This document shows positions 38,756 to 46,169 of a DNA stretch of 64,000 nt, one piece after another. Under the pieces are notes generated by a model. It was given only the letters and a program-made list of their open reading frames with translations, ran no database searches and was not told the DNA's origin. Each line of letters begins with the position of its first letter. Position 1 is the first letter of the stretch. The DNA is from Pseudonocardia sp. MH-G8 (lineage in GTDB: Bacteria > Actinomycetota > Actinomycetes > Mycobacteriales > Pseudonocardiaceae), in the NCBI RefSeq assembly GCF_002262885.1, contig NZ_NKYF01000012.1:1-64000 (forward strand), read 5' to 3'. Position numbers and translations under genes: made by a program.

Positions 38756-40141
38756 ATGCATTCACCGAAATTCCACTCCACGGTTCCGCGTCGCGTGCGG
38801 AGCCGCCTGCTCCCGGTGACGGCCGTCGTCGGCGCGGTGGCGCTGGTCGTGAGCGGGTGCGGGACGCCGACGCCCGATCCGCTGCCACGCCGCGAGGTGC
38901 CGGCCCACGAGGCCGTCGACATCGCCGCGCCCTGCTCGGGTTCGCTGCCCGCCACGACAACGGCAGCTACGACGCCGGCAGCCGACACGGAGGGCGCCGA
39001 CGTCGACGCCCGGTTCGACGCCGGCACGAACGCGATCATGCTCACCGGTGGGGAGAACGTCTCCATCCCGGCGCTGAGCGAGGAGATCGCGGATCCGGCG
39101 GCGCTGCGCGAGGTCGAACCGGGGGAATGGATGCTCGGCGCCGACCTCGTCGTGCTCTCCGGAGCGTCTCTGCGGGTCAGTGCCCCGGACGTGCGCTGGC
39201 TCAAGATGGCCAGCGGTGACGGCGCGGCCGTGGCGCTCCGGGCGCTCGGCGGCTCCGTGGACATCGCCGGTTCGTGCATCACGTCGTGGAACGACGCCGC
39301 CGGCACCGTCGACGAGGAGTACCGCGACGGCCGCAGCTTCCTCCTCGCCAGGGACGGCGCCTCGCTGACGATCGACGCATCCGAGATCCGCTACCTCGGC
39401 TCGGGCGAGGTCGAGTCGTACGGGCTGTCCTGGCGCACCGCGGGGACGACCGGGAGCATCACCGACAGCGTGGTGTCGCACCTCTACTACGGCCTCTACT
39501 CCTACGAGATCACCGGGCTCCAGGTGCTCGACAACGAGTTCCACGACAACGTTCTCTACGGCGTGGACCCGCACACCGGATCCACCCAGATGGCGATCGA
39601 GCGGAACGTGGTGCACCACAACGGGAAGCACGGGATCATCCTCGCGGAGGACTGCACCGACAGCGTGATCCGGGACAACATCGTCTACGCGAACAACCAC
39701 CACGGCATCGTGATGTACCTGCACTCCGACCGGAACCTCATCGAGGGCAACGAGTCGTTCGGCAACGCCGCGCTCGGCATCAACATCAACGAGTCGAACG
39801 ACAACATCATCCGCGCCAACAAGGTGTACGACAACGCCGACTCGGCCGTCGGGATCGGTCAGACCTCGAGGCAGAACCTGGTGGAGTCCAACCAGTTGCG
39901 CGGCAACGAGAAGGACGGCGTCCGGCTGGTCAGCCTGGCCGCCGAGACCACGGTGCGCGCGAACACCATCGGCGGCAACGGGCGCTACGGGATCTACATC
40001 GACACCGAGGGCGCGTTCGACCTCGTCGACAACGTCGTCTTCGGCAGCGAGGCCGGCTTGATGGTGCGCGGACGCGAATCGGTCGACGAGGGCGACAACG
40101 AGTGGTTCGGCAACACCGAGGACGACGTGATGCTGAGCTGA
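38756..40141 (+). CDS. AlgG-like right-handed beta-helix lipoprotein
   Basis: A 461-residue lipoprotein: signal sequence with lipobox VSGC (Cys35), a Thr/Ala-rich linker, then a right-handed parallel beta-helix of many PbH1 repeats (HNGKHGIILAEDCTDSVIRD, YANNHHGIVMYLHSDRNLI, FGNAALGININESNDNII). The pattern NVLYGVDPHTGS then HGIILAE closely follows mannuronan C5-epimerases, whose catalytic motif is DPHD; here residues 271-274 read DPHT. It is therefore probably a cell-surface polysaccharide-modifying enzyme or a binding relative. It stands alone 286 bases after the kinase and seven bases from the convergent lsr2. Confidence 0.82.
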   Translation: MHSPKFHSTVPRRVRSRLLPVTAVVGAVALVVSGCGTPTPDPLPRREVPAHEAVDIAAPCSGSLPATTTAATTPAADTEGADVDARFDAGTNAIMLTGGENVSIPALSEEIADPAALREVEPGEWMLGADLVVLSGASLRVSAPDVRWLKMASGDGAAVALRALGGSVDIAGSCITSWNDAAGTVDEEYRDGRSFLLARDGASLTIDASEIRYLGSGEVESYGLSWRTAGTTGSITDSVVSHLYYGLYSYEITGLQVLDNEFHDNVLYGVDPHTGSTQMAIERNVVHHNGKHGIILAEDCTDSVIRDNIVYANNHHGIVMYLHSDRNLIEGNESFGNAALGININESNDNIIRANKVYDNADSAVGIGQTSRQNLVESNQLRGNEKDGVRLVSLAAETTVRANTIGGNGRYGIYIDTEGAFDLVDNVVFGSEAGLMVRGRESVDEGDNEWFGNTEDDVMLS

Positions 40142-40148
40142 ACCGGCC

Positions 40149-40640
40149 TCAGCCGACGTCCTGGTGCACCCGGAACGGGTCCAGTGCCGGAACCGCCGCG
40201 CCGCGCTTGGCCTTCGGCGCCTCCGCCACCTGCGGCTCGGGCGTCGGCTCGGGTGCCGACTCGGGCTGCTGGTCGCGCTGCTGGTACGCCTCGCGGACGG
40301 AGTTGGAGATGCGGCCGCGCTCGGAGACCTGGTGGCCGTTCTTGCGGGCCCACTCCCGGATCGCGGCGGTGTATTCGCGGTCGGCGCTGCCGCTGTCGGT
40401 TCGCGGGGTGACCGCGGCGGCGGTGGGGGTGGCGGTGGTGGTGGTGGTGCGCGACCGACCCGCACCGCCTGCCCGCCGTGCGGCGGCGATGTAGGTGGCC
40501 AAGGAGTCGCGGAGCTCGCTCGCGTTCCGGTCGGACAGATCGATCTCGTACTCGCGACCCTCGAGGGTGAAGGTCACGGTCTCGGCGGCTTCGGTGCCGT
40601 CGAGGTCATCCACGAACCGGGTTTCCACGCGCTGTGCCAC
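40149..40640 (-). CDS. lsr2: Lsr2-family nucleoid-associated protein
   Basis: A 163-residue DNA-bridging protein that silences AT-rich foreign DNA in actinobacteria. The N-terminal oligomerisation domain starts MAQRVETRFVDDLDGTEAAETVTFTLEGREYEIDL. The C-terminal DNA-binding domain carries REWARKNGHQVSERGRISNSVREAY with the AT-hook-like RGR. It is longer than the usual 110 residues because of a Thr-rich linker (TTTTTATPT) and a Pro/Glu/Ala-rich C-terminal tail. The GTG at 40640 follows GGAGTG. The 110 bases upstream should hold its promoter. Confidence 0.95.
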   Translation of the reverse strand: MAQRVETRFVDDLDGTEAAETVTFTLEGREYEIDLSDRNASELRDSLATYIAAARRAGGAGRSRTTTTTATPTAAAVTPRTDSGSADREYTAAIREWARKNGHQVSERGRISNSVREAYQQRDQQPESAPEPTPEPQVAEAPKAKRGAAVPALDPFRVHQDVG

Positions 40641-40750
40641 AAGTCACTCCACTTCCGATTACGCAGCCTCCTCGACAGCCGATATGCGGGAGCTGCAGCC
40701 GGTGGCGAGCCTACAAGACAATGTTCGGGGCACCGCGTTGGTAGGTGTTC

Positions 40751-42016
40751 CTATTCGTTTGGTGCCGGCGGGTGGTTCGGCAGGTGGTTGAGGACCAGGT
40801 CGTGCAAGTCGCGGCTGCGCAGGACGCCGGCGCGGTAACGAGCGGCGAGCGGCCCGGACACCGGCCGGCTGGTGATGAGCGGGACGGGCTGCTCGTGGCG
40901 CCCGCCGTGGGAGCGGAGCGCTGCGTGGAGTCCCGAGAGGTCGTGGTCGCGCTCGCGCGCACCGAGTGCGACGTGCGCCGCGGCGGTGACGGCGAGGTCG
41001 CCGATGCGGTCGACCGGATGCTCGTAGATCGTGGCGGCGTCGCCGCGGTCCCAGACCTCCTCGACGCCGGGCAGGGCGGCGAGGACCGCCCGTGCCCGTG
41101 CGCGTGCCGACTCGGGCAGGTAGAGCCAGGCGAAGGACCCCAGCGCGCCGTGGTGCCTCACGTAGGGGTCGGTGATGGGGAGGACGACGTCGTGGACCTC
41201 GACGCCCGCGTCCTGCAGCACGTCGGTGAGGTAGTGGACGGTGGGCGTCCCGTCGGGTGCGTGCTTGGCGTTCATGCCGTGGTCGGCGGTGATGCCGACG
41301 GTGAAGCCCTCGTCGAGGTACTCGCCGAGCAGGGTGTCGAACGCGACGAGGAACCGGTCGGAGAGCTCCTCGCCGGGCGCCGTCGCGTGCTGGACGCGGT
41401 CGGTGAGCGAGACGTAGAGCAGCCGCAGGTCCCGGTGGTGGCGGTAGATCGCGAGCCCGAGGCGCATCGCGTAGTGGCTGGCGTCCCAGTCGTAGATGCC
41501 GGGTGCCTCGACGCCGACGAGGTCCTGGAGGTCCTCGACGCCGTACGCCGGCAGGCCGGTACCGGCTGCTTCCTCCACGCTGATGCTCGGGACGCCACCG
41601 TGCCCGAGCAGGCGGCGCAGCTTCTCCTTCGTGGTGACCATGAGGGTCGGGACGTCGTGCGCGGCCAGGACCGCGTGGATGCTGGGCGCCCGCAGGAACT
41701 TCGGGTCGTTCAGCAACTCCAGCGTCCCGTCCTCGAGGCGGCAGTAGTTGCCGGGGACGCCGTGCAGGGCGGGCGACACCCCGGTGACGATCGACAGGTT
41801 GTTCGGGTTGGTCAGGCTCGGCATCTCCGAGGCCCCGAGGCGGTACTCGCCGCCGGCGGCGAGCATCCCGGCCAGTCGCGGCATGATCGCGCGGTCGAGG
41901 GCGTCGTCGAAGTAGTCGGGGTCGCCGCCGTCGACGGTGAACACCACCGTGGGCTCCTGGGGCACCCGGTACACGCGGTCGTTGGCGGTGATCGTCCTCG
42001 CGGTGGTCGTGTTCAT
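40751..42016 (-). CDS. phnA: Phosphonoacetate hydrolase, alkaline phosphatase superfamily
   Basis: A 421-residue zinc enzyme that splits phosphonoacetate into acetate and phosphate. Superfamily zinc ligands and nucleophile are visible: VDGGDPDYFD at the N-terminus, the Thr in SEMPSLTNPNNLSIVTG, TDRVQHATAP, ITADHGMNAKH and the C-terminal DLSGLHAALRSHGGRHEQPVPLI, typical of PhnA. The ATG at 42016 has AAGGA and overlaps the LysR stop (ATGA). The order symporter-LysR-hydrolase in one overlapping unit recalls Pseudomonas, where a LysR protein (PhnR) controls phnA. Confidence 0.9.
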   Translation of the reverse strand: MNTTTARTITANDRVYRVPQEPTVVFTVDGGDPDYFDDALDRAIMPRLAGMLAAGGEYRLGASEMPSLTNPNNLSIVTGVSPALHGVPGNYCRLEDGTLELLNDPKFLRAPSIHAVLAAHDVPTLMVTTKEKLRRLLGHGGVPSISVEEAAGTGLPAYGVEDLQDLVGVEAPGIYDWDASHYAMRLGLAIYRHHRDLRLLYVSLTDRVQHATAPGEELSDRFLVAFDTLLGEYLDEGFTVGITADHGMNAKHAPDGTPTVHYLTDVLQDAGVEVHDVVLPITDPYVRHHGALGSFAWLYLPESARARARAVLAALPGVEEVWDRGDAATIYEHPVDRIGDLAVTAAAHVALGARERDHDLSGLHAALRSHGGRHEQPVPLITSRPVSGPLAARYRAGVLRSRDLHDLVLNHLPNHPPAPNE

Positions 42017-42909
42017 GGGGCGGTCCTTCCTCTGGCCAGCGTGACGAACTCCTCCTCGGGCCGGCTGAGTGACCGGCCGTGCCTGAGGACGAGGTGGACG
42101 GGGCGGGTGGCGGGCGCCGGGTGCAGGTCGAGCTGCACGACCTGCCCCAACCGCAGCACGGCGTCCGCGGCGACCCTGGTCACGCAGGCGATGCCGAGGC
42201 CGGCGACGACCGCCTGCACGACGGCGGTGGTGCTGCTGATCGTCCAGATCCGGGCCCGCGGGATCCCCCACTGCTCGAGGAGATCGAGCTGGTAGGCGCG
42301 GGTGGTGGAGCCGTGCTCGCGCACGAGGACGGTGCTGCCCCGCAGGTCCGCGGGCACGACCGGGCCGCTCGCCAGCGGGTGGCCGGCGGCGGCGATGACG
42401 ACCTGGGGTTCCTCGGCCACGAGCACGTGCTCGTGGCCGGGGCGGGGACCGGCGTCGGCGGCGACGGCCAGGCCGACCTCGCCGGCGTCGAGCAGCCGGA
42501 GGGTCTCGGTGGTGTTGTCGATCCTGAGGTCGAGGCCGACGTGGGGGTGCAGGCCGGCGTACTCCACCAGCAGCCTGGGGAGGACCCCTTCCCCCGCGGT
42601 GGCGGTGCCCCCGATGGACAGCGTGCCGCGGACGGGCCCGTGGCCCAGCCTGCGCAACCGGTCCACGGCCTCGTCGTAGGTGTCGAGGACGCGGCGGGCG
42701 TAGTCGAGCAGCGTGCCACCCGCGGGTGTGGGGTGCAGCGAGCCCGACTCGCGGTCGAACAGCCGCGCACCCATCTCCGCCTCCAGCTGCCGGACGTGGG
42801 TGGACACGGTCGACTGGGCCATGTCCAGCGCCCGCCCCGCTGCCGTGAACCCACCGGTCTCGCAGACGGCGACGAAGACCTTCAGCCGCTGCAGGCTCGG
42901 GCCGCTCAC
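42013..42909 (-). CDS. LysR-family regulator of the phosphonoacetate unit
   Basis: A 298-residue LysR protein: winged helix (about 5-62, LKVFVAVCETGGFTAAGRALDMAQSTVSTHVRQLEAEMGARLFDRE) and effector domain (about 90-290). The GTG at 42909 overlaps the symporter stop (GTGA) and its stop overlaps the phnA start. Being the middle gene of the operon rather than divergent is less usual for LysR and suggests autoregulation with its targets. Confidence 0.88.
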   Translation of the reverse strand: MSGPSLQRLKVFVAVCETGGFTAAGRALDMAQSTVSTHVRQLEAEMGARLFDRESGSLHPTPAGGTLLDYARRVLDTYDEAVDRLRRLGHGPVRGTLSIGGTATAGEGVLPRLLVEYAGLHPHVGLDLRIDNTTETLRLLDAGEVGLAVAADAGPRPGHEHVLVAEEPQVVIAAAGHPLASGPVVPADLRGSTVLVREHGSTTRAYQLDLLEQWGIPRARIWTISSTTAVVQAVVAGLGIACVTRVAADAVLRLGQVVQLDLHPAPATRPVHLVLRHGRSLSRPEEEFVTLARGRTAP

Positions 42910-44258
42910 GTCCCGGACCTCGCGGGCACCGGCGCCGCCGCCTCGTCGGCAGGTTCGGTCAGCACGCCCGGCCGGCGACCGCTCATGATCGCCGTGACCT
43001 GCGCGGGCGTGATCTCCCCCTGCCACCGCGAGATCACGAGCCCGGCGACGGCGTTGCCCAGCGCGTTGACCACCGCGCGGCACTCGGACATGAACCGGTC
43101 GATCCCGAACACCAGCATCACCCCCTGCACGGGGATGAGCGAGAGCGAGGACACCGTGGTCGTCAGCATGACGAAGCCCCCTCCGGTGACGCCCGCGGTG
43201 CCCTTGGACGACAGCAGCATGACCAGCAGCAGGACGAGCTGTTCGCCGAAGGTCAGCTCGATCCCCAGCGCCTGGGCGATGAACATGCTCGACAGCGTGA
43301 GGTAGAGGCAGGTCCCGTCGAGGTTGAACGAGTAGCCGGCGCTGACGCTGATCCCGGCCGTGCCCTTCGACACCCCGACGTTCTCGAGCTTGCGCACGAT
43401 CCCCGGGATCGCGACCTCGGAGGACGAGGACCCGAGCGCGAGCAGGATCTCCGATCGGAAGTAGCGGAACGTGCGCAGCGGGTGCAGCCCGACGAGGAGC
43501 AGCACCGACCCCAGCACGACGAGCACGAAGACGAGGGAGGTGGCGTAGAACGTGCCGACGAGGGTCAGCAGCGCGCCGATCGTCGCGGCCCCGAAGTTGC
43601 CGGTCGTGTAGGCCATCGCGCCGAACACACCGACCGGTGCCGCGTACGTCACGAACCTGACCATGGTGAACAGGACGTGCGAGAGGCGCTCCACACCGCG
43701 GGCGATCGGGCGGGCGGGCTCGCCGATCACGGCCAGCGCCACGCCGAAGAGGACGGAGAAGAACAGGATCTGCAGCACCGCACCCTCGGCGAAGCTGCCG
43801 ACGATGTTCTCCGGGACGAGCTGGGTGAAGTAGTGGGTCCAGTCCACCGACTCCCCGGCCGCGGTGCGTTCGGCGACCTCGTCGCTGACCGCCAAGGAGC
43901 CGGCGTCGACCCCCATGCCCGCGCCCGGGCGCACGAGGTTGACCACGACGAGCCCGAGGACGAGGGCGATCGTCGTGACGATCTCGAAGTAGACGATCGA
44001 GCGGAGGGCGACCTTTCCGACCTGGCGCAGGTTCGCGACCGTCGCGATCCCGGCCACGACCATGCAGAAGATGATCGGCCCGAGCAGCATCGTGAGGAGG
44101 CTGACGAACGTGTCGCCCAGCACCTCGAGCGACTTCCCGAACTCGGGGGCGACGAGGCCGGTCACCGCGCCGAGCACCATCGCCGCCAGGATCCACACGT
44201 AGAGCCGGCGGTACCAGCGGGGTGCCGGTACCGGCACCGCTGTGTCCGGGTCGTTCAT
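42906..44258 (-). CDS. DctA/GltP-family dicarboxylate:cation symporter
   Basis: A 450-residue membrane transporter of the DAACS family with eight helices plus re-entrant loops. Diagnostic motifs: the serine-rich hairpin ALGSSSSEVAIPGI, the substrate helix SAGYSFNLDGTCLYL, SSKGTAGVTGGGFV and FGIDRFMSECRAVVNALGNAVA. It imports C4-dicarboxylates or acidic amino acids with cations; in an operon with phosphonoacetate hydrolase it may import that dianionic compound, which is inference. First gene of the unit. Confidence 0.92.
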   Translation of the reverse strand: MNDPDTAVPVPAPRWYRRLYVWILAAMVLGAVTGLVAPEFGKSLEVLGDTFVSLLTMLLGPIIFCMVVAGIATVANLRQVGKVALRSIVYFEIVTTIALVLGLVVVNLVRPGAGMGVDAGSLAVSDEVAERTAAGESVDWTHYFTQLVPENIVGSFAEGAVLQILFFSVLFGVALAVIGEPARPIARGVERLSHVLFTMVRFVTYAAPVGVFGAMAYTTGNFGAATIGALLTLVGTFYATSLVFVLVVLGSVLLLVGLHPLRTFRYFRSEILLALGSSSSEVAIPGIVRKLENVGVSKGTAGISVSAGYSFNLDGTCLYLTLSSMFIAQALGIELTFGEQLVLLLVMLLSSKGTAGVTGGGFVMLTTTVSSLSLIPVQGVMLVFGIDRFMSECRAVVNALGNAVAGLVISRWQGEITPAQVTAIMSGRRPGVLTEPADEAAAPVPARSGT

Positions 44259-44422
44259 GTCTGCTCACCTCCACCGGGGACGCGAGTCGACGGAGGATGC
44301 CGGTGCGTCCGGCTACGGAGCTTGCGTGCCGAACCGCGATCCGCCGGAAACCGCGGTGGTCGGCGAGGTGAACATCCCCGGGCGCGGATGCGGGCAGGCG
44401 ATGGTGGCCATCGACGGAACGC

Positions 44423-45880
44423 TCACCGGTCCGGCGGCGCCTGGAAGCCTCCGATCTCCTGCTCGAGCAGTTCGGCCAGCCGCAGCGGGGTGCGGTCCTC
44501 GTACATCGGACCGACGAGCTGCACCCCCACCGGCAGGCCCTCGGGGGAGCGGCCCGCGGGTACGGCGGTGGCGGGCAGCCCGGGCATGGTGGCCAGACCG
44601 GCCCAGACGAGCTGGTCGAGGTACGGGTACGCCACACCGTCGATGTCGATCCGGCGGCCCAGCAGGTCGGGGTCGTGGTCGTGCGGGAACGCGGGAGTCG
44701 GCGTGATCGGGCAGACCACGGCGTCGAACTCGGCGAACAGCTGCCGCCAGCCGTGGCGGTGGAGCTGGCGACGGTTGTCCGCCGCCATCCAGTCGCGGTG
44801 GCTCAGCACCATGCCGCGCAGCCGTGCCGCGGCGAGGCTCTGGTCGTCCGCGTCCAGTGCGGCGGCGCGGATCCGCAGCTGCTCGTACGCGTCCACGGGA
44901 AAGTGTGCAGCGGAGCTCGAGAACATCAGCTGCGTGTAGAGCGTCGCGGCCTCGCTCGGATCGGGCAGCAGGGGACTGTGCCGCTCGATGCGCGCGCCGC
45001 CGGCGGCCAGCGCGTCGACGACCCGCTGGAGACCGGCTCGTACCGCGGACCCGGTCGGGATGAGGGGATGGTCGTCGAGGACCAGCACCCGGAAGTCGCC
45101 GATCCGGTCGTGACGGGCGGGCGGCAGCGTCACGTGGTGCGCCACGCCGAGCGTCAGCGGGTCCGGTCCGGCCATCACGTCGAGCAGGAGCGTGAGGTCG
45201 CGGGCGGTGCGTGCCATCGGGCCGACGACGGCGAGGTCGAGGTCGGTCGGCAACGCCGGTCCGGGCGGCGCGACCATGCCGCGGTTCGCCGCCAGCCCGA
45301 GCGTCGGTTTGTGCGCGTACACCCCGCAGAAATGCGCGGGCGTGCGCAGCGATCCGCCGATGTCGGATCCGATGGACAGCGCCCCGAACCCGGATGCCAG
45401 TGCCGCCGCGGAACCCCCCGAGGACCCGCCCGGCGTGCGGTCGTGATCCCACGGGTTGTGGGTGGTGCCGTAGATCTCGTTGAAGCTCTGGATATCTTGG
45501 AGCCCCAACGGCACATTGGTCTTGCCGAGCACCACCGCGCCTGCGGTCCTGAGACGCGACACCTGCACCGCATCCTCGTTCGGAACGTGGTTGCGGTGCG
45601 GCGGCATGCCCCAGGTGGTGGGCAGCCCGGCGATGTCGTAGGACTCCTTGACCGTCACCGGAACGCCGAGCAGCGCCCGGTTCTCCCCGCGGGCGCGCGC
45701 CTGGTCGGCGCGGTGGGCGGCGGCCCGCGCCCGGTCGAAGTCCGGCACGCAGATCGCGTTGATCGTCTTGTCGTCGCGTTCGATGCGGGCTATCGCCTCG
45801 CCGGTCAATTCCACCGAGCTCACGTCACCGGCGCGCAAAGCGCCCACACACTCTTCAGCTGATCGGAAACCCCATTCCAT
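44423..45880 (-). CDS. Amidase signature-family amidase
   Basis: A 485-residue amidase. The Ser-cisSer-Lys triad is Lys78 (VPVTVKES), Ser153 (TPGGSSGGSAAAL) and Ser177 (IGSDIGGSLRTP). Such enzymes hydrolyse diverse amides. The ATG at 45880 lacks a clear ribosome site and is preceded by a strong 34-base hairpin at 45935-45968, which may affect expression. It is divergent from the SARP regulator, 289 bases away. Confidence 0.92.
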   Translation of the reverse strand: MEWGFRSAEECVGALRAGDVSSVELTGEAIARIERDDKTINAICVPDFDRARAAAHRADQARARGENRALLGVPVTVKESYDIAGLPTTWGMPPHRNHVPNEDAVQVSRLRTAGAVVLGKTNVPLGLQDIQSFNEIYGTTHNPWDHDRTPGGSSGGSAAALASGFGALSIGSDIGGSLRTPAHFCGVYAHKPTLGLAANRGMVAPPGPALPTDLDLAVVGPMARTARDLTLLLDVMAGPDPLTLGVAHHVTLPPARHDRIGDFRVLVLDDHPLIPTGSAVRAGLQRVVDALAAGGARIERHSPLLPDPSEAATLYTQLMFSSSAAHFPVDAYEQLRIRAAALDADDQSLAAARLRGMVLSHRDWMAADNRRQLHRHGWRQLFAEFDAVVCPITPTPAFPHDHDPDLLGRRIDIDGVAYPYLDQLVWAGLATMPGLPATAVPAGRSPEGLPVGVQLVGPMYEDRTPLRLAELLEQEIGGFQAPPDR

Positions 45881-45934
45881 GAATCGGAAGCTACCAGTCC
45901 GCCGGAGTCGCCCGGTCCGGCGAGCGGGGCTCGA

Positions 45935-45968
45935 CTTCCGCTTCTGTCGGAGCTTCGAGAAGCGGAAG
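45935..45968. promoter_or_regulatory. Hairpin / inverted repeat upstream of amidase
   Basis: Arms CTTCCGCTTCT (45935-45945) and AGAAGCGGAAG (45958-45968) are perfect 11-base complements around a 12-base loop. It lies 55-88 bases upstream of the amidase start in the divergent region with the SARP gene and could be an operator or a leader hairpin. Apart from it the 289-base region shows nothing recognisable. Confidence 0.45.
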
Positions 45969-46169
45969 AATGCCAGGTCACGGTGTTGATCGCGGTTATC
46001 TCCCACTGATGCGGCCACGAAATGTGGATTCGTGCAACGGGATGGATGTCTCAATCGCCGGTTCCCCCACCCGATGTCCGTCGGCGGGCCCCATCCCGGC
46101 ATGCTGAGCTCGTCACAGGCGGGCCGCGTGCATCGCGGTCGAGGGCTGTCGGCCGATGGAGGGGCTGCA

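Noticed and set aside
38513..38761. Reverse frame between the histidine kinase and beta-helix genes
   Set aside because: No ribosome site and no family similarity; the 286 bases look like a leader/promoter region for the lipoprotein.
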